64,000 bases of DNA from Taxillus chinensis (GCA_023512835.1 CM042085.1:35852324-35916323); one strand, 5' to 3'; counted from the first letter of the stretch, positions 1 through 11,224 are shown. Notes: generated by a model from the sequence alone, not told the origin. A program made the numbers and translations.

Positions 1-1304
1 AACACATCGACGGATTAAAGAAGAACAAACAAAGTGGGGAAGGGTTTGGATTCCTCTATTTTGTCAGGAAATTAGTAAAAAGAACGAACATCCCTATTTC
101 TGGGCATTCAGATTTGCTTTATCTAAGAAACTCTTTTTGCCTTCCCTCCTCTCGTTTGATTCATCAAGTGAAGAATAGGGGAAAAAACAGAGGAAGAAAC
201 TAGAGATAGTGTTAGGGATTTCAAGCGCGTGCGCGCAACCAGATGGCATTTTGATGCATCCAATGTGGAAAAATTAGTATTAATCATCTAATTTATGAAA
301 CAGTCATTTTTTTCATCAAATTTTAGCATTGGATTGATGAAGCCAATGCCAATGCTCTTAGAAGACACACATCAGGCTAGTCAAAATTAAATGTCATGTT
401 CCGATCGTGGTACTGATGGGGTGTGACTGAAAGATGTGTGTGCTGGTTGATCCTAGTTAAGTACGGATAGAAAATGCTTGACAGCAGTTCGTGCGGAAGG
501 AGTCCCTTCGAAGTTCGGACGTGCCAATCCGATTAAATGCAGGAAATACACCATTAGTCGAGGACTTGACAAAAAAGAGGGGGGCTTGGTCATCCCTATA
601 AAAATTGATCGAGAACTGGCATCGTTCTCCTGATGAGCCCAAGACAGGGTAAAACCAATCTACGTGTGCTCTAATGGTTTGACTTACTTTGAGCATCCAC
701 CAGAGTTTTTTTAACTTTGATCATTGTTGGCAAGTGTTGAGATTCCATCCAAAGTGGGTTAGAACATATGGACCTAGTGAAGCCAAAAAAAAAAATAGAG
801 TTCCAATGATTCAACGCCAAATATAATAAATCTAAGCAAACATGAGGATTATTATGTTGTATCTTCAAATTTGGAACAATTAATAGGTCGTAAAGCAGAA
901 AAAGAGAAACAAAAGGAAAAAGAAATGACAAACTCTGACTCTCTTGTGGCACTAAAAGAGATGACAAAAATTAGAAAGAGTAAACTTCTTCTTAGGCAAT
1001 AAATTATTGTGTCTTAGGCAAGAGGAAGTGAGTCTTAGGTAAGAAGTGTGTATTCAGAAAGAAAAGGTGTTACTTCAACAAGTGAAAGCAAGGCTTGAAG
1101 AAAAACAAAAGATGAAAGAATTATGACATTGAATATAAGTGTGACGCTTCCAATTATAAAATAATTTTATCTTCAACAATAAATGGAAATAGTTGGTACT
1201 CGTACCGAGAATAATATACTATGTTCCCATGATTATTTGTTGTAAAATTTCTCTCTTATATATTAATACTTAACGCTCCCCTTCGTATACTTATTTTTTG
1301 TTGG
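1..1304. other. Unassigned flanking DNA
   Basis: AT-rich sequence with no reading frame that resembles a known protein. The small open frames on the minus strand at 457-967 are low-complexity and show no recognisable domain. A stretch near 251-361 ends in a GCATTGG-type motif with partial inverted symmetry and may be a degraded MITE, but I see no clean terminal repeats or target duplication. The region ends where the gypsy LTR begins. Confidence 0.5.
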
Positions 1305-3252
1305 TGTCACGCTCCGAATTTTTAACTTGCAGAAATCGATTAGTAAATCCCTATCCTCGCACCTGAATAGATAATGGTTGGTAAAAACACCTAGAAATGG
1401 GCATTAGTACAGGTGTCATCCCTACTAGATCATCATACCAAACATACAACCACAATCACACATATAACACACAAACAGAAATCTCATTTCAATCAAAGCA
1501 CTACATACATAGTTCTTTCCCCATGGGGTTACAATGTTATTACAATCCAACTACAACAATGCAAATATAACAAAGAGAAAGTCTCCACCTCAGGTAAACC
1601 TCCTAGCTTCGATAGGCACCTGAGACAAACAAAGACAAACACAACAGGAGGGGTGAGCAAATCACAGCTCAGTTGAGATCATATCTTCCTAACCCATCCA
1701 ACTCATACTCTATCCATATATAGTGTAAGCATCTACTTGTGTAGTATCACATATATCCCAAATTATCACATATATTTCTTATCATCATCACATGTATCAT
1801 ATCATCGTCACATCGCCTCCTAGGCCTTAACACAAACCATGCCTCTCAAGCACCATCAACTTAACATGTCTCTCATGCGCCAGCAACACTCCAACTATTA
1901 AATAAACAATTTCATTAAACAATACATATGTCATCTTATGCCAATATTCATATAACATAGCATCTCCAGCTTAAAGGAATCACAATGGCATCCTATGCCT
2001 CAAATCATGGCAAGACATCTCATGCTCCAAACGTAATATCATCATGGCATAACAATAACTCATGTCATACGCAAAGCATCTCATGTCTTAATTGAAACAT
2101 CACATAACATAATTTATGGCAAAATATCTCACGACATACCATGCATCACATTGCCACACATCACAAATATCATGACATCACATATAATAATAAAAGTAAG
2201 CACGACATCACATGCATATTCCAAATAATACAAACATACCTCCATAACTCAACCCGTTACATAGACTCTCAGCCGCAAAGACACACACTCAAGGCCACTC
2301 AGGCACATTTAAGACCCCTTAGGACTCAACCCAGGCCAAATAACACTTAAAACGGAGCAAATAGGCTAAACACACCGGATTGACCACAACGGATCAACAC
2401 TGCACCACCGTTCCAAAACACACACATTGACTGCGGCAGACCTCACACTAGTCATAGTTGAGACCCCTCCGATCGTGGCATACACCAATACGGCCACGAC
2501 CGATCTCATCAGAACCTAGACTGGCATCCTTGCTCTTTGTAAGTCGCGACCGACCCAAACCGGCCGTGACCAAACCCCACCAGTTGCAGTAGACCATAAA
2601 ATGGCTATGACCGATCATGTAAATGCCTCCCAGAAGTCCCCGTCTACCAAGAACCAGCCGCAACTAGTCACTGACGGATGCCATTTATGGCCGCTGTAAC
2701 TCACAATTTCTGGCATATCATGCCCCAAAATCACCAAAACCAGTCTTTAAACACCTTCTAACAAGTACTAGGTACTCTACCACAGTTTAAAACGCATTGA
2801 AAACACTCAATTTCACATTCAACATGTATATGGGTCATTCCAACCATATACATTCCAAATCATGAATTTAATCACTATAAATGAGTTTAAACACTACCAA
2901 ATATGTAAAAGAAGGCGTAGCACATGAATTCCTACATCAATTTTGGTTAATTTGAGCTCCAGATCGTCAAATTCTACTTTTCCCTTTTGCTTTCTCTCTT
3001 TTCTCCTCTCTTTCTCTCTCTAGAAAGGTATGAATGGATTTTCAATTAAGGATTAGGGTTCTTTACTGCCCTTTTGTACTTTCTGATCAAAAATATCATT
3101 AAAATACCTTCTTGGGGCTCCGACTCCAAATCGGGCCCAATTACTGTCAAAATACTCCGTTTGACTAATACATCATTATACTGATATTAGTTTTCCCAAA
3201 TACACATTCCAACACAAAGCTATCTCTAGAGCCTCAAACTCGGGTTATTACA
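1305..3252 (-). mobile_element. 3' LTR of a Ty3/gypsy chromovirus, minus strand
   Basis: On the plus strand the segment starts TGTCACGCTCCG and ends GGGTTATTACA, so in element orientation it runs TGTAATAACCC to CGGAGCGTGACA with TG/CA termini. It is directly followed on the plus strand by a polypyrimidine run, the complement of a polypurine tract, and then by minus-strand integrase and chromodomain remains. That order identifies it as the 3' LTR. Its ends resemble those of the three solo LTRs in this window, so I infer one related gypsy group. The left flank is GTTGG at 1300-1304. The matching duplication is lost because the 5' part of the element is missing. Several diverged GGCCGTGACC-like repeats lie at about 2460-2700. 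Confidence 0.8.
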
Positions 3253-3270
3253 TCCTCTCCCCCTTAAAAG
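3253..3270 (-). other. Polypurine tract of the gypsy element
   Basis: The plus strand reads TCCTCTCCCCCTTAAAAG, so the minus strand is a purine-rich tract ending immediately beside the LTR start. This is the expected primer for plus-strand DNA synthesis and confirms that 1305-3252 is the 3' LTR. Confidence 0.75.
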
Positions 3271-3750
3271 CTTTTCGTTTCCAAAAAGAAACACACATGG
3301 GCAAATTGACATCGCAAACCCAAACTCAAACGCAACAACTCCATCACAAAGCCCAAGCTCCAAGGCCCCCGCACAAAAAGCCCATAAACTTGTCACCCAC
3401 CACACGGGTGTAACACAGCACATAACAAGGCAAAATAGGCACACACAACACCACAAGAAACCTACATATCCGATATCCCATATATACCACATATCACATA
3501 TCACATATCACATATCATATAGAGCTACAAACAAACATCACATATGTACAACACATATCTCATGCATAAGACATATCATATATGGTCAATACAACACAAA
3601 ATATCCTATTGCATAACACCCATATATCTCATAGGACCACAACAAATCATATATACATAAACAAACAACACCACATATCTCATATCTTATAATAACAATA
3701 TACATGACACATGCTTGATATAAGAATGCTCTCGCCACCACCTCCCTCCC
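3271..3750 (-). other. Gypsy untranslated region between pol and the 3' LTR
   Basis: This stretch lies between the pol stop codon and the polypurine tract. It is AT-rich with many CATAT/CACATAT repeats and no convincing reading frame. It fits the 3' untranslated region of a gypsy element. Confidence 0.5.
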
Positions 3751-4836
3751 TTAAGAGTGTTCATCCTCAAACAACTTGGGGGTATGTTCCTGTATCTTTG
3801 CCTTGCGTTCCCATGTTTCCTCCTCCATGATAAAGTGTCACCACAAAATACGGACCAAAGAGATAACTTTGTCTCGCAACAGCTTCTCCCGCATGTCCAA
3901 TACCCGAACAGGAATCTCCACAACAGGCATATCATCGACAATATCCAAATCACCCTAATTAATCATATAAGCTGGGTCTGGATGATATTTCCTCAACTGG
4001 CAACATGTGAAACACATTGTGCACTCTACTCAATTGTGGCAGTAGAGCCAACCAATATGCCACTGGACCAACTCGATCCAAGATATCAAAAGGACCAATA
4101 AACCTCAAAGATAGCTTGGAATCATTTCCAAACTGTCGATGTCCTTTTCTCGGGGACACACGGAGGAATACATGATCACCCACAGAAAACTCCGAAGGCC
4201 TCCGCCTCTAATCCACATAGGATTTTTGTTTACTTTGAGCGGTTAACAATCATTGACGAATCACCTACACCTTCTCAGTTGCCTCTTGGACCAACTGTGG
4301 CCTTAAAGGGCAGCCTCACCCACCTCCGTCCAACATAAAGGAGACCGACACGGTCTACCATACAATGCCTCAAATGTTTTCATACCAATAGATGCCTGAT
4401 AGCTATTGTTATAGGAAAATTCCACCAAAGGTAGGTGAGTTGCCCACGAACCCCCAAAATCTAACACAAATACTCACAACATATCCTCCAAAGTCTGAAT
4501 CGTCCTCTCATACAGACCATCTATCTCAGGATGAAAAGTTGTACTCAAATTTATCTTTGTCCCCAAAGCCTCCTGTAAACTTGCCCAAAATTGGAATGTA
4601 AACTGCACATCTCTATTAGACACAATCGAGGAGGGCATCCCATGCAACTTCACAATCTCACTGATATATAACTGGCTCAAAGCCCTAATGGAATCTCGCT
4701 CTCTCACAACAAGAAAATAGGCTAATTTCATCAGCCGATCCACAATAACCCAAATCATGTCCTTCCTCCTCGAGGTAGGTGGAAGCCTGTCACGAAATCC
4801 ATAGTGATGTGATCCTATTTCCACTTTGCTACTACT
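3751..4836 (-). pseudogene. Ty3/gypsy pol remnant: integrase core, integrase C-terminus, chromodomain
   Basis: Read on the minus strand, this is the 3' end of a gypsy polyprotein. At about 4474-4835 it matches the integrase core, with WVIVDRLMK, HGMPSSIVSNRD and FHPEIDG in the order expected for chromoviruses. At 3959-4183 the integrase C-terminal motif continues (GDHVFLRVSPRKG, then RFIGPFDIL, then SRVHNVFHM). At about 3751-3940 a chromodomain-like tail is readable (VRVLDMREKLLR, then EEETWERK, then FEDEHS and a stop). The frame is broken by stops, for example a TGA after ILW in the chromodomain and a TAG just before DHITMDF. The presence of a chromodomain suggests the Tekay/Del group; this is inference. 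Everything upstream of the integrase is missing. Confidence 0.85.
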
Positions 4837-4857
4837 AATGGTTGTAACATTGAAATT

Positions 4858-5362
4858 CCTAGATACGCACTAAGAGGGGGGATGAATTAGTGTATCAATA
4901 TAATTTTTTACCCCTTTCCTTTTTACCCGTGATGATCACTTTAGTCAATTCAATTTCTGTGTTTGTATGCCAAACAAAAAGAAACAACAAGCAAAAAGCA
5001 CACAACTATTATGTGGTTCACCCTACAATGTGTAGAGCTACATCCACAACGTGATTAGCAATTTGCTAACCACAGAATCTCCACTATGCAGTTTAGGATA
5101 ACACACTACTACCCAAGGCTCACTGCCTCAATACAAGTTTTAGGGTCTCTACCCTTGGGTTCACTATCCAACTACAATCAACACAAATATAGCTAAACCT
5201 CACTGGTTCTAGCTTTACAAAGAGTATAAGAATGATATCTCAAATCTGAAACACAACCAGGCTCACTGTCTCAACAACCTAACCACAAGCTAATAAAACC
5301 ACCAACCTGAGAGAAATCAAATTGAAGCTCTTGTTGTTGAAGCTCTGGCCGATGAAGATATG
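4858..5362 (-). mobile_element. Orphan LTR-like fragment, probably reversed copia LTR
   Basis: The segment opens with an AAGAGGGGGGATGAATTAG stretch, the complement of the pyrimidine-rich LTR end seen in the copia elements here. It continues with text typical of reversed Sirevirus-type LTRs (TGTGGTTCACC, CTACATCCACAACG). It has no coding capacity. It is wedged between the broken gypsy integrase and the old copia pol fragment. Boundaries are approximate. Confidence 0.35.
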
Positions 5363-6430
5363 CATGGGTAATGTTCCTTAAATCAAAAGATCAAACCTTT
5401 GAACATCTTGTTGATCTCTTCAACTGGATAAACAATTCACAAGGACTGAGCATTAAGTGCATCAGGAGTGATCATGGTACTGAGTTTAATTTTTCAGATA
5501 TGAGATCCTATTGTTCTGAAAAGGGCATTTAGCACGACTTCTCTGCGGCCAGGACTCCACAACAAAATGGAATTGCTGAGCGTAAAAATCGCACTTTAGT
5601 CGAAGCTGGTAGATCCATGTTAGCAGGGGCAAAGCTTCCTCTAAGTCTATAGGCTGAAGCTATGTCTACTGCATGCTATGTTCAGAACAGAACTCTTATC
5701 AATAAGATTACTATGAAAACACCCTATGAGATGTGGAGAGGCAGGAAGCCATCAATCTCTCATTTCAAAGCCTTTGGGTGTGCTTGCTATGTGTTAAACA
5801 ACGGCAAAGAGGCCCAGAGTAAATTTAAGCCAAAATCCGATGATGGAATCTTTATCGGATACTCGTTGCATAGTAGGGCTTATCGCATTTTTAATAGAAA
5901 ACGTCTAACAATTGAAGAATCTATTCATATTAATTTTGATAAATCTAACCTTGACTGGTCAAGTGTAGGATCTTCAAATTAAATTGTGCAAGATAACACG
6001 GACTCGATTGACTATTCTCAATTCAGGCATGTACCTGCTGCAAATCCTAATGAATCACTCAGTACCGGTGAAGCAAGAAATGCTACTGATGATGCTTCAG
6101 AAGACTCGGACTCATAACTTCCACTTAACTCCGGAGAACTTGTTATGGAAACCTATAACTCCGAAGAGCCTTCTAGTCCATTAGGACCTTTTCATACTGA
6201 AAGTAACAGTGCCGAAGTACTTCTATGTACTTCTAGAACTGTTCATCATATGGATTTAATAAGTCCAGAAGAAGCTCAACCAGTTAATGTATAAGATCCA
6301 CCCGATCTGACAGAGCTTCAAATCATTCACTACTCACCACCACTTGCGCAGAACTATAGGTGGACTCGGAACCACCCATCAGAACAAGTGATTGGTGATC
6401 CTACTGTTGGAGTAAGGACGAGGGCAGCCA
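5363..6430 (+). pseudogene. Old copia fragment: integrase and linker, first part
   Basis: The translation follows the copia integrase of the intact copy at about 13486-14551, beginning inside the core near KSKDQTFEHLVD and including RSDHGTEF, the ERKNRT glutamate region and YEMWRGRKPSISHF. It is dead: TAG stops at 5530-5532 and 5650-5652 and a TAA at 5980-5982 interrupt the frame, and the linker is frameshifted. There is no protease or gag upstream. The fragment is cut at 6430 by the solo LTR and resumes at 8222. It belongs to the same family as the other Sireviruses in the window but looks older. Confidence 0.85.
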
Positions 6431-6611
6431 TGTAATGACCCGTGTTTTGGGATGTGTAGAGTTAGTCAGTTTTGCCTTGTGAGTGGAAATTGTTGGGTTT
6501 TAGGGAGTTTTCTTCCCACAAACTTTAGCTAAAACACCTTGAATGTTGATGCACAAGTTTGAGGTAAGAGATGAGCCCAAGAGGGGACTTTTGGGAGGTG
6601 CATGTGACAAA

Positions 6612-6752
6612 TGCACGTCATATGGGGATATGATGTGCAAGGGGGATTTTAGTTTGCCTGTCTTCTACATGATCCTAGAAAGCTTGGGGTAGAATTTCAC
6701 AGCTTTTGGAGGTGCACGTCATATAGGGATATGACGTGCATTATGACGTGCA
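6612..6752 (+). repeat. Two short hairpins with ACGT core inside the solo LTR
   Basis: TGCACGTCATAT at 6612-6623 pairs with 6628-6639 (one mismatch, loop GGGG). The same arm at 6713-6724 pairs perfectly with 6729-6740 (loop AGGG). A third half copy follows at 6741-6752. The arms contain TGACGT, a bZIP-type core. Other solo LTRs have hairpins at the same place with different arm sequence. Confidence 0.8.
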
Positions 6753-6997
6753 GCCATGTTTTTGAACCATCACCTTGGTTTTGTGATTCTAATCATCTTT
6801 TCCCAAAGGACCATGTTAGAATTATGAGTATTTTGTTTTGTATGGATGCGGGAAGGTCGTAGCTTGTGCGATCGAAACTACGTCGTTTTGATGCTAGGTT
6901 TCACTTAATCAAAACTACGTCATTTTGATAGTGAGGTGTCTATATAAGGATGAGGAGCCCTCTTGTTTTAGGTATAGGGTATGTCAGCCGCTACAGC

Positions 6998-7000
<3 letters not shown>

Positions 7001-7042
<42 letters not shown>
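7001..7042 (+). repeat. (GA)n microsatellite downstream of the LTR TATA box
   Basis: An uninterrupted AG/GA run about 60 bp after the TATATAAGG box, so probably in the transcribed leader of the LTR. Equivalent tracts lie at 55365-55420 and, reversed, at 28905-28932. Confidence 0.9.
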
Positions 7043-7046
<4 letters not shown>

Positions 7047-7574
7047 TCTGGATCGCTGCCGTGGTGGCTCGCGTGGGTGGACGGTGTCTAGCGTGGAGGC
7101 AGGAGCAGAAGGACACTTGCAAGGTAGGGGTTCTGTCTTTCCTGGTCTATTCCGGGGTTAGGTCTTGTGTAGAAGATTTATAGAGTCTCTATTGTTGTTG
7201 CTATAATATTTATATGTAAATTCATATAGGTGTGACCTCCTATATGAATGTTGGCCTTCAATGGCGTCTTGGTGTGATTCTGGCCAGTGCATGTTAAATG
7301 TTCGATAAAATGCCTGTGTGAATATGCCTAGGACGTGTTTGATAATATGCCGGTGTGGCTGGATTTGTGAGTTTGTGAATATATGCATGCTAAGTGTTTG
7401 AAGTTATGCCTGTGTAACCACGCATGTTAAGTGTTTGATATTATGCCTGTATGGCCATGTTGTGCTGCGTGTTTGCTTTTATACCCGGTGGCTGTGGAAG
7501 CCCGGGCCTGTTTTATTTAATCCGGTGGCTGTGGAAGCTCGGGACTGTTTATGTTAGCCTGTGAGGCTGTGAGA

Positions 7575-7710
7575 ACTATTTGCCTGAGAGGTGGTTAAAC
7601 TATTTGCCTGAGAGGCGGTTAAATCATTGGCCTGAAGAGGCGGTTAAATCACTTGTGGGTAAATCATTGGCCTGAAGAGGCGGTTAAATCACTTGCTTGA
7701 AATGGTTAAA
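7575..7710 (+). repeat. Minisatellite in the solo LTR
   Basis: Several imperfect tandem copies of a unit of about 25 bp related to TTGCCTGAGAGGCGGTTAAA. The other solo LTRs have unrelated minisatellites at the corresponding place. Confidence 0.75.
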
Positions 7711-8216
7711 GTGTAAGCCTGTGTGGCAGTGAAAGATTGTATTTGCTGATGTGGTTTGTTATTATATCTGTTGAAATTATTGTATCACGACACTGCACTG
7801 GTACACGCTCTCATATAGATGATAGGTGCATGGGATGGGTTAGAGGAGACTTGATCCCTACTGAGCTATGGTTGCTCACCCCTCCTACTGTGTTTGTTTT
7901 CTTTACAGGGACCTACAGGTGTTAGGTGGGAACACCAAGGTGGAAGACTTTCTGCCTTGTGGCTTTACTCCTTTTGTTATTTGAGTGTTTTGTCAAATCT
8001 TATGTTGAGACTATTGTAACTCCAAATGGAGATGATGTAATGGATTTTGGAATTTAATAAAGATAAGAGGTTTGCCTTTCGGTTTATTGTGGATTATTAA
8101 GAATGTGTTTGTTGTCCTGCTTGGATGTTGGATTCTGTACATCTTCCCCTTGCCCACCGGGTGGGTGAAGGGAAGTTACGAACCGGTTTCCTCGGGTTGG
8201 AAATCCGAGCGTGACA

Positions 8217-9073
8217 AGCCACTTCCAATCTATGCCTTTACTCATGTTTCTTATCATATATAGAGCCAAAGGTCGTGGATGAAGCCCTCGAAGACTCAAA
8301 CTGGATAGACGCTATACAAAAAGAGCTTAATCAGTTTAAGAGGAATGAAGTGTGGACTTTAGTACCAAGGCCAAGGTCGCAACAAGTCATTGAAGTTAAA
8401 TGGGTGTTCCAAAACAAATTAGATACTGATGGAATAGTAATCCGGAACAAATCCAGACTGGTAGCCAAAAGATACCGTCAAGAAGAAGGCATTGACTATG
8501 ATGAGACCTTTGCTCCTGTAGCTCGACTTGAGGCGATCCGCATGTTCCTGGCGTATGTTTCATATGAAAACGTCAAAGTTTAACAAATGGACATCAAAAG
8601 CGCATTTCTGAATGGAGATATTCAAGAGGAGGTTTATGTAGAAGGGCCTGGTACGACACATTGTCAGAATTCTTGCTCGAACACAGTTTTAGAGAAGGAA
8701 AGATAGACACCACTCTATTTCTATGGAAAGAGAAAGATCACTCTCTGATCGTAAAAATCTATGTGGATAGCATCACTTTCGGATCATCAAATCCGAAGCT
8801 TTGTGAAAAAATTTGTGAAGTTGATGACTGGAAAATTTGAAATGTGCATGATGGGAGAATTAACGTACTTCCTTGGGATAGAACTTAAACAAATGAAGGA
8901 TGGAATCTTCATCAACCAAGCAAAGTACACACAGGACTTAATCAAGAAGTTTGGGATGCAAAACTCTACTCCCGTGAAAACTCACATGCCAGTCAGTGCC
9001 AAACTTGACCCTGATCTTAACGGAGAATCAGTAAATGTGACTGAATACAGAGGGATAATTGGTTCGTTGTTGT
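8217..9073 (+). pseudogene. Old copia fragment: reverse transcriptase, second part
   Basis: Continuation of the copia pol fragment after the solo LTR. It reads from [14 protein letters not shown] through [11 protein letters not shown] and [13 protein letters not shown] to VTEYRGIIGSLL, the copia reverse transcriptase. It is inactivated: a TAA follows YENVKV, roughly 95 bp are deleted near 8645 (the stretch before AWYDTLSEF is missing), and the catalytic YVDD at 8760-8771 reads YVDS. It stops at 9073 where the next LTR begins. No RNase H half is found on the other side of that element. Confidence 0.85.
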
Positions 9074-9373
9074 TGTTGGATCAAACCGAGAATTTGGATA
9101 ATGCGGAACAAACCCTATGTAATTTGACTCGAGATGTTTCATGTTTACCATTAAGTCTGTGCAGATGAGTTAACTCTAAATCCGGACCTACTCATGTGAG
9201 GACAAAGCTAAGGACATGATACATAATCCTGATCCGGATCATCATGAGTGTCGTCATTCACTTGGTATATAACCAAGTCATCATCCAGGTAAGGACCATT
9301 CGTGCTGATTAAACACTTGACAAAACGACTAGGAACCCGCGTCTAACACTCAACAAGATTATGTCAATTAATG

Positions 9374-9738
9374 CGGAGTAAGTTCCTGAGTCTACATCTA
9401 GCACGGAGTAAAAGAGACTTGTGAGAGAGAAAGAATCGAAGTTGTCACTCCAACCGCACTAAGAAAAAGAAGACACGGACAAAGAAATCCGAGTCTGTCA
9501 TTCGAGCGGAGTAAGGGCAACTGTTGCGGAGTAAGGACATCAAATGCGGAATAAGGAATCCGAACCATTACTCATGCGGAGTAAGGAAGCGCTGATGCGG
9601 AGTAAGCTCTCTGAACCACTACTCATGTGGAGTGAGGAAACGCTGACACGGAATAAGGATTCCAAGACTTCATTCATACGAAGTAAGCAATCACTGATAC
9701 GGAGTAAGGATCCAAGCTTCATTCATACGGAGTAAGGA
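9374..9738 (+). repeat. Dispersed CGGAGTAAGGA motif array in LTR U3
   Basis: About a dozen copies of GCGGAGTAAGGA and close variants in the same direction, spaced roughly 20-50 bp apart, fill the middle of the LTR upstream of the TATA box. The motif recurs in every LTR of this family in the window. Location suggests a U3 regulatory array; that role is inference. Confidence 0.8.
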
Positions 9739-10045
9739 ACCTTGCAACGGACCAAGAAGACACTTCTTCATCTCTCCAAGCCGCAATTAATGCTAGCAGC
9801 TCGCTACGTCCCGATGTAAGACAAACTTAATGAATACCTAAATTGTCTGACACGTGGAACACACGGAGATATGGACGCAGTCTCAAATGCAATTGGAATC
9901 AAGCAAAGAATTCATTACAACTTATGCTTCCAATATTTCGAGCTCCACATCCGCAACAGTTAAAGCTTCAGCATTTTCCGATGAAGAACTTCAATGCTCC
10001 ACACTGCTCGGAAAATGCAGTTCCAAGATAGATTTCTAGGATGTC

Positions 10046-10234
10046 TATATATATGCCTAAAGCAATGTAAAAAGTAGCGCGTGCTTACTTGTACTTATAC
10101 ACTCATACGCGTATATCTTGTAAAGAGCCAAACACAGAGATTCACTGCCAAGTGTGTGTAACTATAACAGAGTGTTGTGTTGTAATCAGCTAAAACGCTG
10201 TTTTGCTTTGTTGTAATTATCTTCAGCTAATAAA
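10046..10234 (+). promoter_or_regulatory. LTR TATA box and polyadenylation signal
   Basis: TATATATAT at 10046-10054 is followed by AATAAA at 10229-10234, about 150 bp before the LTR end. This is the usual arrangement of U3 promoter and R-region polyadenylation signal in a plant LTR. Confidence 0.6.
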
Positions 10235-10388
10235 GCAACATACTTCCACTACCTGGTTAATCTTCTGCACTGATTTTATCCGTTTAACCAGAGTGAGTGT
10301 CTAAGCCATTAAGAGAGAGAAAGAATTTTCAAAGAGCCTATTCACCCACCCCCCCCCCCCCCCCTCTAGGCTCTCCGGGACCAACAAG

Positions 10389-10400
10389 TGGTATCAGAGC
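10389..10400 (+). other. Primer binding site, initiator tRNA-Met
   Basis: TGGTATCAGAGC lies two bases after the 5' LTR and is complementary to the 3' end of plant initiator tRNA-Met, the standard primer of plant Ty1/copia elements. Confidence 0.95.
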
Positions 10401-10447
10401 AAGTTCTACCTGCTCGTAGAGATCCCTCACTCCCTCTCAACTTAACA

Positions 10448-11224
10448 ATGGCCGAAGAAAGCAGCATGCTATTCAATACCCACCTTAACTCCGGGGGAGC
10501 TCAAGAGCCCCTTGCCAACCGAAGCAGCAGTGAAAATGTTGATCCACCTCAACCTGCTGCTGCCACTGCTCCTCAACCACGGAGTTCAAGCTACACTTTA
10601 AGCAAACCGCCAAAGTTCACACCAGAGCTTTTCTCCCAGTGGAAAGCTCGCATGAAGATGTTCATGACTTGTCATGATCATCTAATGTGGCCATGTCTTC
10701 ATCAGGAGCTTCCCATTCCGATGACCATCAGAGAAAATGGGGTCAGGAGGCCAAAGACTGATGCTGAACTCACTCACGATGAAAGAGCCTGGAAATACAC
10801 CAGTGAAAAGGCTCTAGCTTATGTGACATCGTCCTTGGATTCAGAGGCTTTCACGGACGTCCAGGGCTGCACGATAGCAAAAGCTGTGTGGGACAAATTG
10901 ACTATTCTATATGAAGGAAGTCAGTCCCAGATGCAGAATGTCATTTGCGCTCTCAGAAAGAACTTTGAGAGCTTCAACCACAAACCTGGCGAATCCCTAG
11001 AGAGCATCTATCGGCGATTCAACAAGCTCATCCTGGAATTGAAAATTGTTAACGAGCACTACACTCAGTTCCAAATAAATGACAAGTTCTTTCGTTCCTT
11101 GTCGGATCGCTATTACTCCAAGCAGCTCCAGATGCAATCCAAAGACAACTGGAAGTATGCTCCCCTTGAAGAGCTATATGGAGAGCTACGGACTCATGAG
11201 GTCAGATTCAAATACACTGACTAA
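10448..11224 (+). CDS. gag: gag, N-terminal part (UBN2-like), plus element
   Basis: Starts at the first ATG after the PBS (MAEESSMLFNTHL). The open frame continues upstream to 10388, but this ATG is shared with the minus element and nearly so (MDEESSMLF) with the third element. The middle of the protein has the copia-type gag core of the UBN2 family: FSQWKARMKMFM, AKAVWDKLTILYEGS, NFESFNHKPGESLESIYRRF and a FFRSLSDRYY segment. It would form the structural coat of the virus-like particle in the cytoplasm. It ends at TAA 11222-11224 after FKYTD. The minus element has TGA at the same codon, while the third element has CAG there, so the stop may be secondary or may separate two gag products. Confidence 0.85.
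   Translation: MAEESSMLFNTHLNSGGAQEPLANRSSSENVDPPQPAAATAPQPRSSSYTLSKPPKFTPELFSQWKARMKMFMTCHDHLMWPCLHQELPIPMTIRENGVRRPKTDAELTHDERAWKYTSEKALAYVTSSLDSEAFTDVQGCTIAKAVWDKLTILYEGSQSQMQNVICALRKNFESFNHKPGESLESIYRRFNKLILELKIVNEHYTQFQINDKFFRSLSDRYYSKQLQMQSKDNWKYAPLEELYGELRTHEVRFKYTD

Larger units (their letters stand above)
6431..8216 (+). mobile_element. Solo LTR, gypsy-type, with perfect target duplication
   Basis: The segment starts TGTAATGACCCG and ends CCGAGCGTGACA (TG/CA termini) and is flanked by the 5-bp direct repeat AGCCA at 6426-6430 and 8217-8221. Removing it and one repeat restores copia pol. It carries LTR hallmarks: a CTATATAAGG TATA box near 6940, a GA tract after it and AATAAA near 8056. 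No internal region is present, so it is a solo LTR left by LTR-LTR recombination. Its ends match those of the chromodomain gypsy LTR at 1305-3252, from which I infer a gypsy origin. Confidence 0.9.
9074..10386 (+). mobile_element. 5' LTR of the plus-strand Sirevirus
   Basis: Starts TGTTGGATC and ends GGGACCAACA, giving perfect TGTTGG/CCAACA terminal inverted repeats. It is repeated at 20722-21975 with scattered substitutions. A 51-bp block near 9592-9642 is absent from the 3' copy; it lies between two CGCTGA-containing direct repeats. A poly-C run sits just before the end. Confidence 0.95.

Noticed and set aside
251..361. Possible MITE with GCATTGG-type terminal motif
   Set aside because: Only partial inverted symmetry and no target duplication could be read, so it is not reported as an element.
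457..967. Minus-strand open frames in the left flank
   Set aside because: Low-complexity, no domain, and typical of chance open frames in AT-rich DNA.
1413..2663. Open frames inside the gypsy LTR
   Set aside because: Low-complexity His/Thr-rich or shadow frames within an LTR, with no conserved domain.
3959..4824. Reading the gypsy integrase as a host gene
   Set aside because: The motifs are retroelement integrase, followed by a chromodomain tail, stop, PPT and LTR.
7001..7042. CRISPR-like or satellite interpretation of tandem repeats
   Set aside because: These are simple GA tracts and LTR minisatellites without spacers. The context is plant retrotransposon DNA.
9540..9735. Repetitive SLLRISxSLLRM-type peptide from the LTR
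   Set aside because: It is the translation of the CGGAGTAAGGA array, not a gene.
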